A stretch of 53,240 nt of DNA, from contig NZ_FQUT01000022.1 of NCBI RefSeq assembly GCF_900129245.1, forward strand, positions 1 through 53,240, in the 5' to 3' direction. Below the pieces are notes generated by a model. It had not been told where the DNA came from. It did no database searches and saw nothing but the letters and a program-made list of their open reading frames with translations. Below are positions 33,555 through 43,241 of the stretch, piece after piece (position 1 is the first letter of the stretch; every line of letters begins with the position of its first letter). This DNA comes from Chryseobacterium arachidis. GTDB lineage: Bacteria > Bacteroidota > Bacteroidia > Flavobacteriales > Weeksellaceae. The position numbers and the translations under genes are program-made.

Positions 33555-35480
33555 CTAATGAGAATTTCCCTGCTCTCCGCTTTGGGATTTTACGGTTTTT
33601 TCGCTTTGTAAAATCATATTTTCTTTAGTACTTACAACTGTAACTTTTTCAGCATAAGAATCGCTTTTCTTAGCCTGAATATTTCTCTCGTTTTCGGAAA
33701 TTTCAGATCTCATATCAGAAGATTCATGGATATTACCTGTGGCGGTCTGCATTAAATCTTTTCCGGCTGTATCAATCATATTGACTCCCGCATTGGAGAC
33801 AATATTTACATTGGCCGTGGCAAACATGCTGTTCCCTGCGATTGAAGTAATGTCTTTGCCTGCTGTCATCTTAATGTTGTTGCCTGCAGTAAAAGTCATA
33901 TCATTAGGGGCGTTAACGGCAATATTACCTTTACCGTCCATATAATAAGTATTTCCACTTGGGTCTTCAATAAAAATACTTCCCTCTTCATCATTAAAGA
34001 TCACCTTATTCCCGCTACGGGTCTGGATTGATTTGATATGGTTGTTTACTCCACCGCCAAGTGCCACACCTCCATGAAACATTCCTCCCATGGCAAAAGG
34101 AAAGTCTGGATGATGGTATTCAAAGCCTACCATTACCTGGTCACCAACTTCGGGGATGGCTACAAAACCTCTGTTTTGAGTTATTACATCAGTACCACCG
34201 GCATCAGGGCTCATCATTCTGATGAAATGAGTGGTATCGTTCAGTTGCCAGTCGAAGCGAACCTGTATTCTTCCCTGATTTAATGGATCGGTATTAGATA
34301 TTACTGTTGCTATTTGTGGCTCAGCAATAGGAACTGTAAATTCCGGTTTCGGCAAAAAGCCCGTACCTTCTGCGATTGCTTCAAAAGATCCGGTGTAAAT
34401 CCCTCGGGTATTTACCTCGTGAGAAACTTCGGTAATCATCAATTTGGTGAAATAAGAAGTTTGATTGCTATCTGGCTTTCTCATTTCTAAATCTGCAAGA
34501 CATCCAGGATATAAAAAAGGAACCGAGGTTTCTCCGGAAACTGTAAATACTTCCACGGCAGCACTTCCTGCAGCACTTTTTTGAGATTCATCTAAATCAA
34601 CAGACAGATTTGCGTTTAGAGGTGCTGAAACAAGCGATTTGGAAATGAAAATATTATTGTTCAATTCGTATGCATTATTGGCAAGCTCACCTGGATTTTT
34701 TATTTCAGCTATAGCACTTTTAAACGAAACATGATCACTGCTGTTATAGCTAAAATATTCCGGTTTTGTATGGAGGGCTTTTATCTCTACTGAAATATCA
34801 GAGACATTGCTTCCGTACACTAATTTGATAGCATGCTCATTGGGCGGCAATTTTCCAAAGTGAAGCACTTCGCCATCATAATAAAACTGTTCACCATAGG
34901 CCTCTGCCAATCTTGCCAAATAATTGTAATGGGTTTCTTTATATTGTGCACTATAGTTGATGTAGCTTCTATTTTGAGCATTAATTTTGTGATCAAATTT
35001 ATAAGATGCTAAAGTTTCTTTAATGACTTTCTCTGCAATAATAGAGGTATTAACAGGTCTTTCTCCACCAAAACTTTGGGTATGCGGAGCAGAATCCATA
35101 AGAATAGTAGGGCTGAAACCTTTTAGAATCACATTTCCGAGACTCATATTTTCCTGGCTGTAAGCTACCTTTGTAATGACACCCACGAAAATTCTTTCCG
35201 GGCCTTCGCTTTCTGCATCTTTGTATTTAAAAACAACCGTTAAGCGTTTTCCCAAGAATTTTTGGGCGTCCTGTAAATCGTGATTTTGTCTGTTTCCTAT
35301 GGAGTCATGAGCCAAGGTTAGCTCAAACTGATGATGTTTTATGACACTTTGTGCGAGTTTAAAGTGCTTAAAGTGTTTTATAATTTTTCCTTCAATCACA
35401 ATATCCAGATGTACCACACGCTGAATTCCAGCAATTTGATGTTCTGCAATCTTTTGTGCATTTGTGCTAATATTTTTCAT
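33555..35480 (-). CDS. vgrG: Type VI secretion tip protein VgrG
   Basis: The trimeric spike that caps the Hcp tube and carries effectors. 641 residues: gp27-like domain at about 15-370 (HQFELTLAHDSIGNRQ; YNYLARLAEAYGEQFYYDGE), gp5 OB-fold at about 385-470 (NQGRIQVRFDWQL; FEYHHPDFPFAMGGMFHGG), then a beta-helix needle of NxTAGxxI-type repeats at about 500-590. The C-terminal 40 residues are charged, without a fused toxin. It is the first gene of a minus-strand island with at least three effector genes. No tss core genes (Hcp, TssB/C, ClpV) are in this window, so this is a satellite vgrG locus. Confidence 0.95.
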   Translation of the reverse strand: MKNISTNAQKIAEHQIAGIQRVVHLDIVIEGKIIKHFKHFKLAQSVIKHHQFELTLAHDSIGNRQNHDLQDAQKFLGKRLTVVFKYKDAESEGPERIFVGVITKVAYSQENMSLGNVILKGFSPTILMDSAPHTQSFGGERPVNTSIIAEKVIKETLASYKFDHKINAQNRSYINYSAQYKETHYNYLARLAEAYGEQFYYDGEVLHFGKLPPNEHAIKLVYGSNVSDISVEIKALHTKPEYFSYNSSDHVSFKSAIAEIKNPGELANNAYELNNNIFISKSLVSAPLNANLSVDLDESQKSAAGSAAVEVFTVSGETSVPFLYPGCLADLEMRKPDSNQTSYFTKLMITEVSHEVNTRGIYTGSFEAIAEGTGFLPKPEFTVPIAEPQIATVISNTDPLNQGRIQVRFDWQLNDTTHFIRMMSPDAGGTDVITQNRGFVAIPEVGDQVMVGFEYHHPDFPFAMGGMFHGGVALGGGVNNHIKSIQTRSGNKVIFNDEEGSIFIEDPSGNTYYMDGKGNIAVNAPNDMTFTAGNNIKMTAGKDITSIAGNSMFATANVNIVSNAGVNMIDTAGKDLMQTATGNIHESSDMRSEISENERNIQAKKSDSYAEKVTVVSTKENMILQSEKTVKSQSGEQGNSH

Positions 35481-35698
35481 AATGTGTTTTGGGTGTCGTT
35501 ATAAAGATAAAATTAAAAAAGTTTTGTGGTACCTGTACAATAATTCCAAAGAAATTGAAAAATTGTCGTAGAACTACGATCGAGTAATGCCAATTACCTT
35601 ATGAGTAGTTAAGAAGTTAAAATTATTTTTTGTACTAACTAATTATTTTAATTTATTGAAAATCTAAACATTATTGTATTCCAGCAGATTTAAAAAAC
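35481..35698 (-). promoter_or_regulatory. vgrG upstream region with a small palindrome
   Basis: Contains the inverted repeat TCGTAG-AA-CTACGA (35566-35579), about 90 bases upstream of the vgrG start, and no convincing -33/-7 pair. The IS relic begins at 35699, so the native regulatory region may have been cut. Confidence 0.35.
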
Positions 35699-36586
35699 GA
35701 AGTTGTTTAAACTTTTAATGTTTTAATTAATCTTCAACAAAATGCTAAAAAGTGCAGATTCTTCAAGGTAATATCCAACGTTTAAATCTTATCAGCCCTT
35801 AAAGCCGTCTAACCAAGCATTTTACTGCTTTATTTTAAATCTGTTTTCGTACAATTTTTCATCAAAACAGTAATCAGTATATACTGTTTTTCCATTTCGG
35901 AAATTTAATGTTCCCCACTATTTCCTGCCTGTCTAATTTCTGTCTTAAATTTTCACTGTCGAATCCCGAATCTGCATTTAAAAAAAGGCCTTTTTAGAGA
36001 TTTCTGCTTCTGATAAAATTTCAACAATCTCGCCCATACATCTTCTATTTCATGTAGATCGTGATGATTTCCACCGCTGGAATTTCCCATCGAGAGCATT
36101 TAACCATCACTGTCACAAAGAAAAAATCATATTACCGGTTTTCGCAGATTTCATGCTTTGATATCCCGTTGATTCTCCGTCCATTCTGCATCGGGTTTGG
36201 CTTTCGTCAAGTTGTACACACTACATATCCAACAATCTCCCATTACGATTCAAAAGATGAACCCAAATATCTCTGAAACTGCCGTCCTTGATCAATTTAT
36301 TAAAAAGATAATACACATTTTGCCAGCTTATTTTTCTTCTCCGAAATAATATTTTACAGAAGTTTCACTCCACTGGCAGCCGGTTTCAAACATCTTATGA
36401 TCGTTTGAATTATTTTTATCCGGTCAAACTTCTTAGAAAAGCCTCTTTTTCCTTTCCTTAGATGGTAAAATCCATTTCACTATTTTATCTTTGCTGATGA
36501 GTTACAGATTATTGTTTTTTTTTAATTGCAATCCAAAATTGCTAATTTTCTTGAAACTTTCTTTCTAAATAAGTTTAAACAACTTC
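35699..36586 (-). mobile_element. IS5-family insertion sequence relic with intact terminal inverted repeats
   Basis: Ends GAAGTTGTTTAAACTT (35699-35714) and AAGTTTAAACAACTTC (36571-36586) are exact 16-bp inverted repeats, enclosing 888 bases. Inside, the minus strand carries a broken IS5-type DDE transposase in several frames: ILPSKERKKRL, then CLKTGCQWSETSVKYYFGEE, then VQLDESQTRC-MDGESTGYQS, then FFLNADSGFDSENLRQKLDR. At least five frame changes or stops make it non-functional. No clear target-site duplication is visible. It lies between vgrG and the surface-polysaccharide genes, at the right-hand border of the effector island. Confidence 0.8.
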
Positions 36587-36599
36587 AATACTTACTTTT

Positions 36600-36985
36600 A
36601 AATTATTTATATTAAGTAAACTTTGTTAATAAATTGTAAAACGGTTAATGCTTTTATTTTAGCTAATAATCTGGGTTTAAATCCTCCAAAACTTTTTGCG
36701 TAATTACGCCAATCATAAATCGGTCGCAAAGTTGTGAGAAAAAGTCTCAATTCTTTTGCGTTGATTATAGACACTTCGATCTATTTTTGCATAAGTGTAT
36801 CGGGTAGATGACGAAACAGATGGTTTTCACTATCAATCCCCATAAATTAGCGGTTAGCACAAAACTAACTAATTCCAAATCTTTATTTTCGGTACTCGTT
36901 TTTGATAAGACAGAAGATTTTCAGTTGATACTTTCTTAAAACTTCCAAGATTCTTTCTTAACTCGATCACAATGTTCTCAATTTC
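36600..36985 (-). mobile_element. IS982-family transposase relic
   Basis: Minus-strand pieces resemble IS982 transposases: MGIDSENHLFRHLPDTLMQK then DRSVYNQRKR (N-terminal motif), and NYAKSFGGFKPRLLAKIKAL then TVLQFINK (C-terminus). The central DDE catalytic part is deleted, leaving under 400 bases. It lies directly next to the IS5 relic, so this spot has been hit repeatedly. Confidence 0.7.
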
Positions 36986-37117
36986 AATTTTTTGAATCAA
37001 AAATAATTTACCTATTTTCAATCAAATGAACAACTTATTCTTTTTATTCATAATGCACAACGAGTAATAACTTTATAATATTAGAAAATAATATCTTCTA
37101 AACTTGTAAAAGTTCAA

Positions 37118-37125
37118 TATATTTG
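37118..37125 (+). promoter_or_regulatory. Candidate -7 element of the YaiO-type gene
   Basis: TATATTTG fits TAnnTTTG and lies 25 bases before the start codon at 37150. No -33 box is clear. Confidence 0.4.
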
Positions 37126-37149
37126 TTTAATATCATTCAGCTAATTTCA

Positions 37150-38379
37150 ATGAGAAGACATTTTGGATTTTTGCTATTATTAATACTTCCCTTTCAGGCG
37201 TACAGTCAGGATCTTTCGGCAGACGAACTATTTGCGAAAGCCAGAACTACAGCATTCGAAGAAAAAGACTATTCCAAATCGATAGAGATCGCAAAACAGG
37301 CTTTGCAAAAAGCACCCGATTATACAGACATATCCGTTTTTTTAGGGAGATTATACACATGGAACAAAGATACAGCTGCAGCCAGAGCTGTTTTCCAAAA
37401 ACTTTCTGATAAAAATGTTCAGGACGAAGATTATTTTATTGCGTATGCATCTTTGGAATACTGGAATGATGACAATATGAAGGCGGTAGAAATTATTGAT
37501 AAAGGACTTACCTATCATCCTCAGTCTGAAGCGCTCTGGCTCCTAAAGGCAAAAGCATATTACGCTGGTAAAGAATACACAGAAGCCGAAAAAGCGGTTA
37601 AAAATCTTTTAGCGATTAATCCAAAGAATACGGAAGCCAACAACCTTGCGGTAAAAATTAGTGACTTCATATCTAAAAATGCTATAAATATTACCTACAA
37701 CTATTCGCATTTTGATAAACAGTTTACTGATGACTGGCATATTGTAGGGGTAGGATACAAAAGGGTGACTCCCATCGGATCTTTTATTGTAAGAGCTAAT
37801 TATGCAAATAAGTTTGCTGAAAACGGCACTCAGATTGAGCTGGAAGCCTATCCAAGATTATCTAAGATATTTTATCTTTACGTAGGTGGGGCCTATTCTA
37901 ATAATGTTGGCATTTTCCCAAATTACCGCACCGGAGTTTCTTTGAATGCCAATCTTCCGCACAGTTTTGAAGCAGAAATCGGCTACAGACAGCTTTATTT
38001 CAGCAATAATATCTGGATGTACACGGCTTCAGTAGGAAAATATTACAAAAACTTCTGGTTTAATATCCGAACTTACCTTACGCCTGATAATAAAAATATT
38101 TCCCATTCTTATACGGGAACAGTTCGCTATTACACAAAAAGTGCGCAGGATTATTTTGCTTTTCAGATCGGCACGGGAATCAGTCCTGAAGAATCCCGAA
38201 ACAATCTTCTGGAAAACGAAACCTTTAAGCTTAAAACTTTTAAAATAGGCGGCGAATACAATTTCTCGATTAAAAGAAATCTGTTTTCAGTCGGAACCAT
38301 GTACTACAATCAGGAATACAGACCGAATGAAAAAGGAAATCAATTTGACATTACGTTGGGATATACCCGAAAGTTTTAA
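37150..38379 (+). CDS. TPR / YaiO-family outer-membrane beta-barrel protein
   Basis: 409 residues. Signal peptide MRRHFGFLLLLILPFQAYSQ; the start at 37150 is chosen because it precedes the signal. Residues 20-175 are TPR-type helices (ADELFAKARTTAFEEKDYSK; repeat unit YTEAEKAVKNLLAINPKNTE). Residues 180-409 form amphipathic strands of a YaiO-type barrel (NITYNYSHFDKQFTDDWHIV) ending FDITLGYTRKF with the C-terminal aromatic of outer-membrane proteins. TPR plus barrel is the plan of PgaA/BcsC-like polysaccharide exporters. It converges on the glycosyltransferase operon (5 bases between stop codons), so it is the likely export channel for that polymer. Confidence 0.85.
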   Translation: MRRHFGFLLLLILPFQAYSQDLSADELFAKARTTAFEEKDYSKSIEIAKQALQKAPDYTDISVFLGRLYTWNKDTAAARAVFQKLSDKNVQDEDYFIAYASLEYWNDDNMKAVEIIDKGLTYHPQSEALWLLKAKAYYAGKEYTEAEKAVKNLLAINPKNTEANNLAVKISDFISKNAINITYNYSHFDKQFTDDWHIVGVGYKRVTPIGSFIVRANYANKFAENGTQIELEAYPRLSKIFYLYVGGAYSNNVGIFPNYRTGVSLNANLPHSFEAEIGYRQLYFSNNIWMYTASVGKYYKNFWFNIRTYLTPDNKNISHSYTGTVRYYTKSAQDYFAFQIGTGISPEESRNNLLENETFKLKTFKIGGEYNFSIKRNLFSVGTMYYNQEYRPNEKGNQFDITLGYTRKF

Positions 38380-38384
38380 TCCAT

Positions 38385-41300
38385 TTATTTGACTTCTTTT
38401 TTCATAAAATGAGTGTATACGGAATCGGGGATCAGTTTTTTAGTCTGATAAAATTTAGAATTCATTCTTTTAAACTGATCAAAACGACCGCTGACCATTT
38501 TGAAAATCTTAGAGTTGTTCAGAACCTCTTCGTCCGAATTATTTAATACGAAAAGGTTTCCATCATGCAAATAATACTTTTCTGAAACGAAATCCGTTAA
38601 AAGACTCTTACTCTGCATAATCGGAATATCATTTTTATTGATCTCGGAATCCGGAGAAAGCCCTTTACCTATCCACGCTACCGTAGACGGAGTGTGCAGG
38701 TTGTAATTTTTTCGATAATATGCTAAAATAGAAGGTGCGATATCAAAATGGCTTACTGTTTTCTGGAATCTTTTCGGCTCTTTCAATAAAGGCGAATAAA
38801 TCATCATCGGTACATGGAATCTGTCTATTTTAGACTGAAGAAGAATCTCCGGCATGCTGTGATCTCCCGTGATGAAGAAAATAGTTTTGGCAAAATCCGG
38901 TCTTTTACTGTAATTTTCGAAAAAGTTTTTCAAAGCATCATCCGCATTTAACACAGCGACCAATTGTTTTTTATATCCTGCGGCCCATTTCTTCTGTTCG
39001 GAGGTCAAAACATTGGATTTCATTCTTTCATCATATACCTTTTCATAATAATCTTTATTATTAATTAAAAAAGGCTGATGCGTAGAAAGTGTGAGAATCA
39101 TGTTAAAATATGGTTGTGTCTGAACCTTCTGTTTTTCAAGCATTTTTCTGAATACGGCCTGATCTTCGTAGCCCCAGCTTTCATTATCATCATTTACAGG
39201 AAGCCTGCGGTAAGAGGCGCCATAAGAAGCGATATCCACAATATTATTTACTCTATTATATTCCAAATATTCTCTGTATCCGTCAAAAACAAGATTTCCA
39301 CCGTAGTAAAAGCCCGTTTCGAAGCCGTTTGATTTTAGTACATTGAAAAGATTAAAATGATCAGGCGTTTCTTTAATCTCAAGGAAACCATTTTTTCCGA
39401 AAGGTAAAGATCCTGTAAGTGAAGGCAGTGCAGCAAAAGTTCTGCCGGCAGAGCTCAGTGCATTTTCCCAAAAAAGACTTTTTTGGGAAAGAGAATTTAG
39501 AAAAGGGGTGAAATTCCCGCTGTAGCCTTTAGGTGATGTATAAGCATGGCCAAAACCTTCCAAAACCACAAATACAAGATTAGGAGTTTCTTCAGACTTA
39601 TTCAGATACTGACCCAGAAAATCCTGTGTATCTTCTTTTCTCCAGAAAGGATAGTTCTCATTCAGCATATTGCTGTTGGCTCCAAAGCCTTCTTCATCAT
39701 TAAGGAATTCTGTAATTTCAGGATGATTGGTGATGAAATTTTCTTCATTGGCTTTAAAAAAATAAGCCCATTTGCTTTTGGCAGCGCTTTGATTAAATTC
39801 ATTTAAATTATTTAATCCTAAAACATCTGTGGGAACAAAAAAAGCAATCAGTCCTAATGATAAAAAGCCGATTCCCGGATAAATAGATTTGAAACCCGAA
39901 CGCCCCGACATAAATAAGGGAACTAATGATATTGCCAATAAAATTGCCAATAACGCGTAATTTTTTATAGTAAGCATTCCGCTTGCCTGAAGGATCTGTT
40001 TCAGTTCTGCCTTGCTGTAATAGATAAGATCTGCACCAAGCAAATTTCCAGATTCTGAAAAATACAGAAACAGAAGATAATGCACAACAACCACTAATCC
40101 ACAACTGATTATGGCTAACGTTTTTGCCCAGCTTTCCTTGATGAAATTCAGGATAAGATAGATAATGCCGAAACCAAACATCAATTCAAACATAAAAAGT
40201 ACATTACCCAGAAAAAGTGATCCGGCAATAGCAGATGAATCTACTTTTGTAAAGACAAACCGATACCAAAGCCACTCGGCAGTGATTCCCAAGAGGAAAA
40301 GAATGCTGAATACTGTTGCTAAAGCACCCCATTTTCTAAGCCGGTTTTTCAAAATTGCCCAGATCTTTTCTTTTAAAGGTAAATTCTTTGTGCTCTGGCT
40401 GAAGCCCTGTCTTGTCATCTCTCCCCAGCCATGAGATTTTTTAAAATAATCTATAAATCCATTCACTCCTGCCCTCACGGTAATCGGATGAAAGTAAAAA
40501 GGCTCCGAAAAAGCAGTGATAATTAGAGAAAGAAAATCTTTTCTCTTGCTATACACCTGATGGCTTACCATATCTACCAAAATTCCGTACACGGAATACA
40601 GAAAGCCCATAGAAATTACCAATGCGAATAAAATGAAAAAGAAAGACCAATTGATGATTCCTAAAAGAAGAAAAATGATAAAAACAATATAGCCTGAAAA
40701 TTCTACCAAAGGACCCAAAAACTCAAAAAAGAACCAATACGGAATGCTTATCATCCCGAGCTTTTTGTATTTAGGATTCAGCATCAGCTTTCGATGTTTC
40801 CATAGCGTTTCTATAGTACCGCGCATCCATCGGTTTCTCTGTTTTTTCAGGATATCTTTAGTTTCCGGAACTTCTGTCCAGCAAAGAGGATCGGGAATGG
40901 TAATCACTTCGTAAGGCTCCTTACGTTCTTCCATGTACCGTCTCATTCTTACTACAAGTTCCATATCTTCGCCCACGGTACTTTTATCATAACCGCCACA
41001 TTCCAGCACTATTTTCCGGTCAAAAACACCAAATGCACCTGAGATCAGGATTAATCCTGAAGCACGCGACCACGCCATTCTTCCCAATACAAAAGCCCTT
41101 ATATATTCCAGTGCCTGTGTCCTTCCCAATAATGTTTTCGGCATATTTACACTAACAACTTTTCCGTCCTCGATGACGCAGTTGTTGGCAAGACGGATCA
41201 CTCCTCCACAGGCAATAACTTTTTTCTCGGTCTGTTCCAGAAAGGGCTTTGCCAGTTTAAGAATTGCATCCTGCTCAAGAATACAGTCTACATCAATACA

Positions 41301-41810
41301 CACGAGATAGTCTCCCGAAGAAACATTAATTCCCACATTTAAGGCATCTGCCTTTCCACCATTTTCTTTATCAACACAAATCAGTTTTTTAAAAGCCGGA
41401 TTTTTACTTTTATAGATTCCCCTGATTTTGTTGGTTTCAATTTTTCCCTGCACAAAATAAGATATACATTCCAGATCGTAGGCTTCAATCAGCTTCTGCA
41501 TAGAATCATCCTTGCTTCCATCATTAATGATGATAATTTCAAGGTTATGGTAATAAAGGGAAAGCAGAGATCTTACGTTTTCTACAATAGTCATTCCTTC
41601 ATTGTAAGCCGGAGCCAGAAGACTAAAAACTGGAGCATCGGGATTGGAAGCAATGATGCTGTAGTCTGTAAATACATTTTCTTTTTTATACCGTAAAACC
41701 GCTCCAAATGCATAAACACCTATCCAGCCGTAAATAATGGCAACAGCCGCTCCATACAGGAGATAAAGCCAGATGACCGTTTCGTAGGCAATGTGTGAAA
41801 ATTCTAACAT
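38385..41810 (-). CDS. Fusion of a processive family-2 glycosyltransferase and an LTA-synthase-like sulfatase-fold transferase
   Basis: 1141 residues. One N-terminal helix, then a GT2 domain at about 50-335 with IINDGSKDDS, the DxD in LVCIDVDCIL (about 173), GEDMELVVRMRR and the processive-synthase motif KKQRNRWMRG (about 323), as in PgaC/BcsA. Several helices at about 345-650. C-terminal alkaline-phosphatase-fold domain at about 720-1050: VVLEGFG (metal Glu), SAGRTFAALPS (nucleophile Thr about 790), TGDHSMPE (metal Asp-His, about 983), as in LtaS and EptA-like enzymes. I infer a polysaccharide synthase coupled in cis to a transferase adding phosphoglycerol or phosphoethanolamine from a lipid. 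It overlaps the HEAT gene by 7 bases. Confidence 0.85.
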   Translation of the reverse strand: MLEFSHIAYETVIWLYLLYGAAVAIIYGWIGVYAFGAVLRYKKENVFTDYSIIASNPDAPVFSLLAPAYNEGMTIVENVRSLLSLYYHNLEIIIINDGSKDDSMQKLIEAYDLECISYFVQGKIETNKIRGIYKSKNPAFKKLICVDKENGGKADALNVGINVSSGDYLVCIDVDCILEQDAILKLAKPFLEQTEKKVIACGGVIRLANNCVIEDGKVVSVNMPKTLLGRTQALEYIRAFVLGRMAWSRASGLILISGAFGVFDRKIVLECGGYDKSTVGEDMELVVRMRRYMEERKEPYEVITIPDPLCWTEVPETKDILKKQRNRWMRGTIETLWKHRKLMLNPKYKKLGMISIPYWFFFEFLGPLVEFSGYIVFIIFLLLGIINWSFFFILFALVISMGFLYSVYGILVDMVSHQVYSKRKDFLSLIITAFSEPFYFHPITVRAGVNGFIDYFKKSHGWGEMTRQGFSQSTKNLPLKEKIWAILKNRLRKWGALATVFSILFLLGITAEWLWYRFVFTKVDSSAIAGSLFLGNVLFMFELMFGFGIIYLILNFIKESWAKTLAIISCGLVVVVHYLLFLYFSESGNLLGADLIYYSKAELKQILQASGMLTIKNYALLAILLAISLVPLFMSGRSGFKSIYPGIGFLSLGLIAFFVPTDVLGLNNLNEFNQSAAKSKWAYFFKANEENFITNHPEITEFLNDEEGFGANSNMLNENYPFWRKEDTQDFLGQYLNKSEETPNLVFVVLEGFGHAYTSPKGYSGNFTPFLNSLSQKSLFWENALSSAGRTFAALPSLTGSLPFGKNGFLEIKETPDHFNLFNVLKSNGFETGFYYGGNLVFDGYREYLEYNRVNNIVDIASYGASYRRLPVNDDNESWGYEDQAVFRKMLEKQKVQTQPYFNMILTLSTHQPFLINNKDYYEKVYDERMKSNVLTSEQKKWAAGYKKQLVAVLNADDALKNFFENYSKRPDFAKTIFFITGDHSMPEILLQSKIDRFHVPMMIYSPLLKEPKRFQKTVSHFDIAPSILAYYRKNYNLHTPSTVAWIGKGLSPDSEINKNDIPIMQSKSLLTDFVSEKYYLHDGNLFVLNNSDEEVLNNSKIFKMVSGRFDQFKRMNSKFYQTKKLIPDSVYTHFMKKEVK

Positions 41811-42868
41811 ACTTTTTCCTGCAGTGCGTATTTAACAATTTGAATTAATTCTTCCGACAATTCTTCCTGACCGGAAAGCTCCGATAAATATCCACTATAT
41901 CCCAATTCGTAAAGTGCCTGAGCGGCATTAACCTTTATTCCAGAAGTATTGCCCTCGAAAAGCTCTTTCTTCAGCAAATCTGTACAGCAGTGATCTTTCG
42001 ACCACTTTATGACACGAAGGATTTCAACCCGAACATCGTCCGGCTGCTCATTGTATATTGTAGAAAGGTAGGCAACCGTTTCAGGATTTTCGAGTGACAT
42101 TAGGGTCTGTATGGCTTTTATCCTAATCTCCACAGAAGATGTGCTGAGCAATTCTTTAATTTTAGAATAAAAAGAAAGAAGCTGAAACTTTTTTATTAAT
42201 TTAAGGGTAAAAATCACTACCGAATCATTGGTGCTTTCAAGCCACTTTCCTATTGCAAAATCAGCATCTGGCGGTAAAGAAGAAATGGAAAGAAGCAGCC
42301 TCAGCTGTTGCCATTCTGATATCTTTGCTGAAAGAATATCTAAGAAATATAGACCTTCAAAACCTTTCAGCCTTACCATCGCATATTGAGCCTCCAGATA
42401 AACCTGATAGGAAGGATGAGACAAAAACAGAGAAATCTTGGGTACCGCCTCTTTCTGATCCATTACCGCAAGCTCACCAATTCCCTGTGCTATCAGATGG
42501 AGTTTTTTCTGACTGAGCTTATCCATTGCAACATCACGGAGACTGTATTCTTTAAATAAATCTCTGATTTTATTTTTTGCAGCTCCCGAAAACTTTTTTT
42601 CTGAATCGACTAACCTTTGAAGAAAGAGATTCCTGAAAGGTTTTCTTAAAGCCAGAATATTAAATTGAGGATTAACCGGCATTTCATCTTTATCATAGAC
42701 TATGGCATCAGATATTTTCTGGTTAATAATACCCGACCAAGTCGTTGTTCTTGCAGATTGTTTATATTCAACAAAATTATAAATAAGCACCACCATTACC
42801 AAGACCATTACCAGGGACAGCATTACCATAAAGACAATAAAAAGAAAATGTACCGAAGAAATTAGCAT
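41804..42868 (-). CDS. Membrane-anchored HEAT-repeat protein
   Basis: 354 residues: one N-terminal membrane helix (VHFLFIVFMVMLSLVMVLVM) then about 300 residues of alpha-alpha HEAT repeats (IKAIQTLMSLENPETVAYLS; GIKVNAAQALYELGYSGYLS). It has no catalytic motif, so a scaffold or adaptor at the inner membrane is inferred, probably bridging the synthase to the kinase/receiver proteins or to the export complex. It overlaps the synthase gene by 7 bases and is 5 bases from the receiver gene, so it is tightly part of the operon. Confidence 0.82.
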   Translation of the reverse strand: MLISSVHFLFIVFMVMLSLVMVLVMVVLIYNFVEYKQSARTTTWSGIINQKISDAIVYDKDEMPVNPQFNILALRKPFRNLFLQRLVDSEKKFSGAAKNKIRDLFKEYSLRDVAMDKLSQKKLHLIAQGIGELAVMDQKEAVPKISLFLSHPSYQVYLEAQYAMVRLKGFEGLYFLDILSAKISEWQQLRLLLSISSLPPDADFAIGKWLESTNDSVVIFTLKLIKKFQLLSFYSKIKELLSTSSVEIRIKAIQTLMSLENPETVAYLSTIYNEQPDDVRVEILRVIKWSKDHCCTDLLKKELFEGNTSGIKVNAAQALYELGYSGYLSELSGQEELSEELIQIVKYALQEKVC

Positions 42869-42873
42869 ATATT

Positions 42874-43230
42874 CTATTTTGGAATGAATCTTTTAATTCT
42901 CAGCATTAATTCATTAGGGCTAAATGGTTTTACAATAAAATCTGAGGCTCCGAGATCAAAAGCGTTAAGCACCACCTCTTCCTGCCCCATACTTGAAAGC
43001 ATGATCACCGGAATCTGTTTTCCCATCGACTGTATTGCAGAAAGAATCTCAATTCCTGAAGCAAAAGGCATCATAATATCGGTAATTGCCAGATCAACAT
43101 CTTTTTCTTTTAAGGTTTCGATGGCTTCTTTACCATTGCGGGTTAAAATAACTTCATGCCCTTCTTTTAATAATTTATGCTCAATTGTTTTGAGAATCAG
43201 TTCGTCATCTTCGGCAATCAAAATTAACAT
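42874..43230 (-). CDS. Stand-alone response-regulator receiver protein
   Basis: 118 residues, a receiver domain only, with D9/D10 (AEDDE), phosphoacceptor Asp51-52 region (LAITDIMMP), switch Ser (MLSSMG) and Lys about 101 (IVKPFS). No output domain, so it acts by protein contact, as CheY or Spo0F-type proteins do. It is 11 bases from the kinase gene and 5 from the HEAT gene. I infer that it takes phosphate from the kinase's Hpt domain and controls the HEAT/synthase complex. Confidence 0.9.
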   Translation of the reverse strand: MLILIAEDDELILKTIEHKLLKEGHEVILTRNGKEAIETLKEKDVDLAITDIMMPFASGIEILSAIQSMGKQIPVIMLSSMGQEEVVLNAFDLGASDFIVKPFSPNELMLRIKRFIPK

Positions 43231-43241
43231 AGCTTTTGATT

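Noticed and set aside
33555..35480. Possibility that the VgrG island is a phage tail or extracellular contractile injection system
   Set aside because: The gene has the gp27-gp5-needle plan of VgrG, and the cargo is DUF4280/PAAR-like with lipoprotein immunities. There are no sheath, baseplate or tail-fibre genes here.
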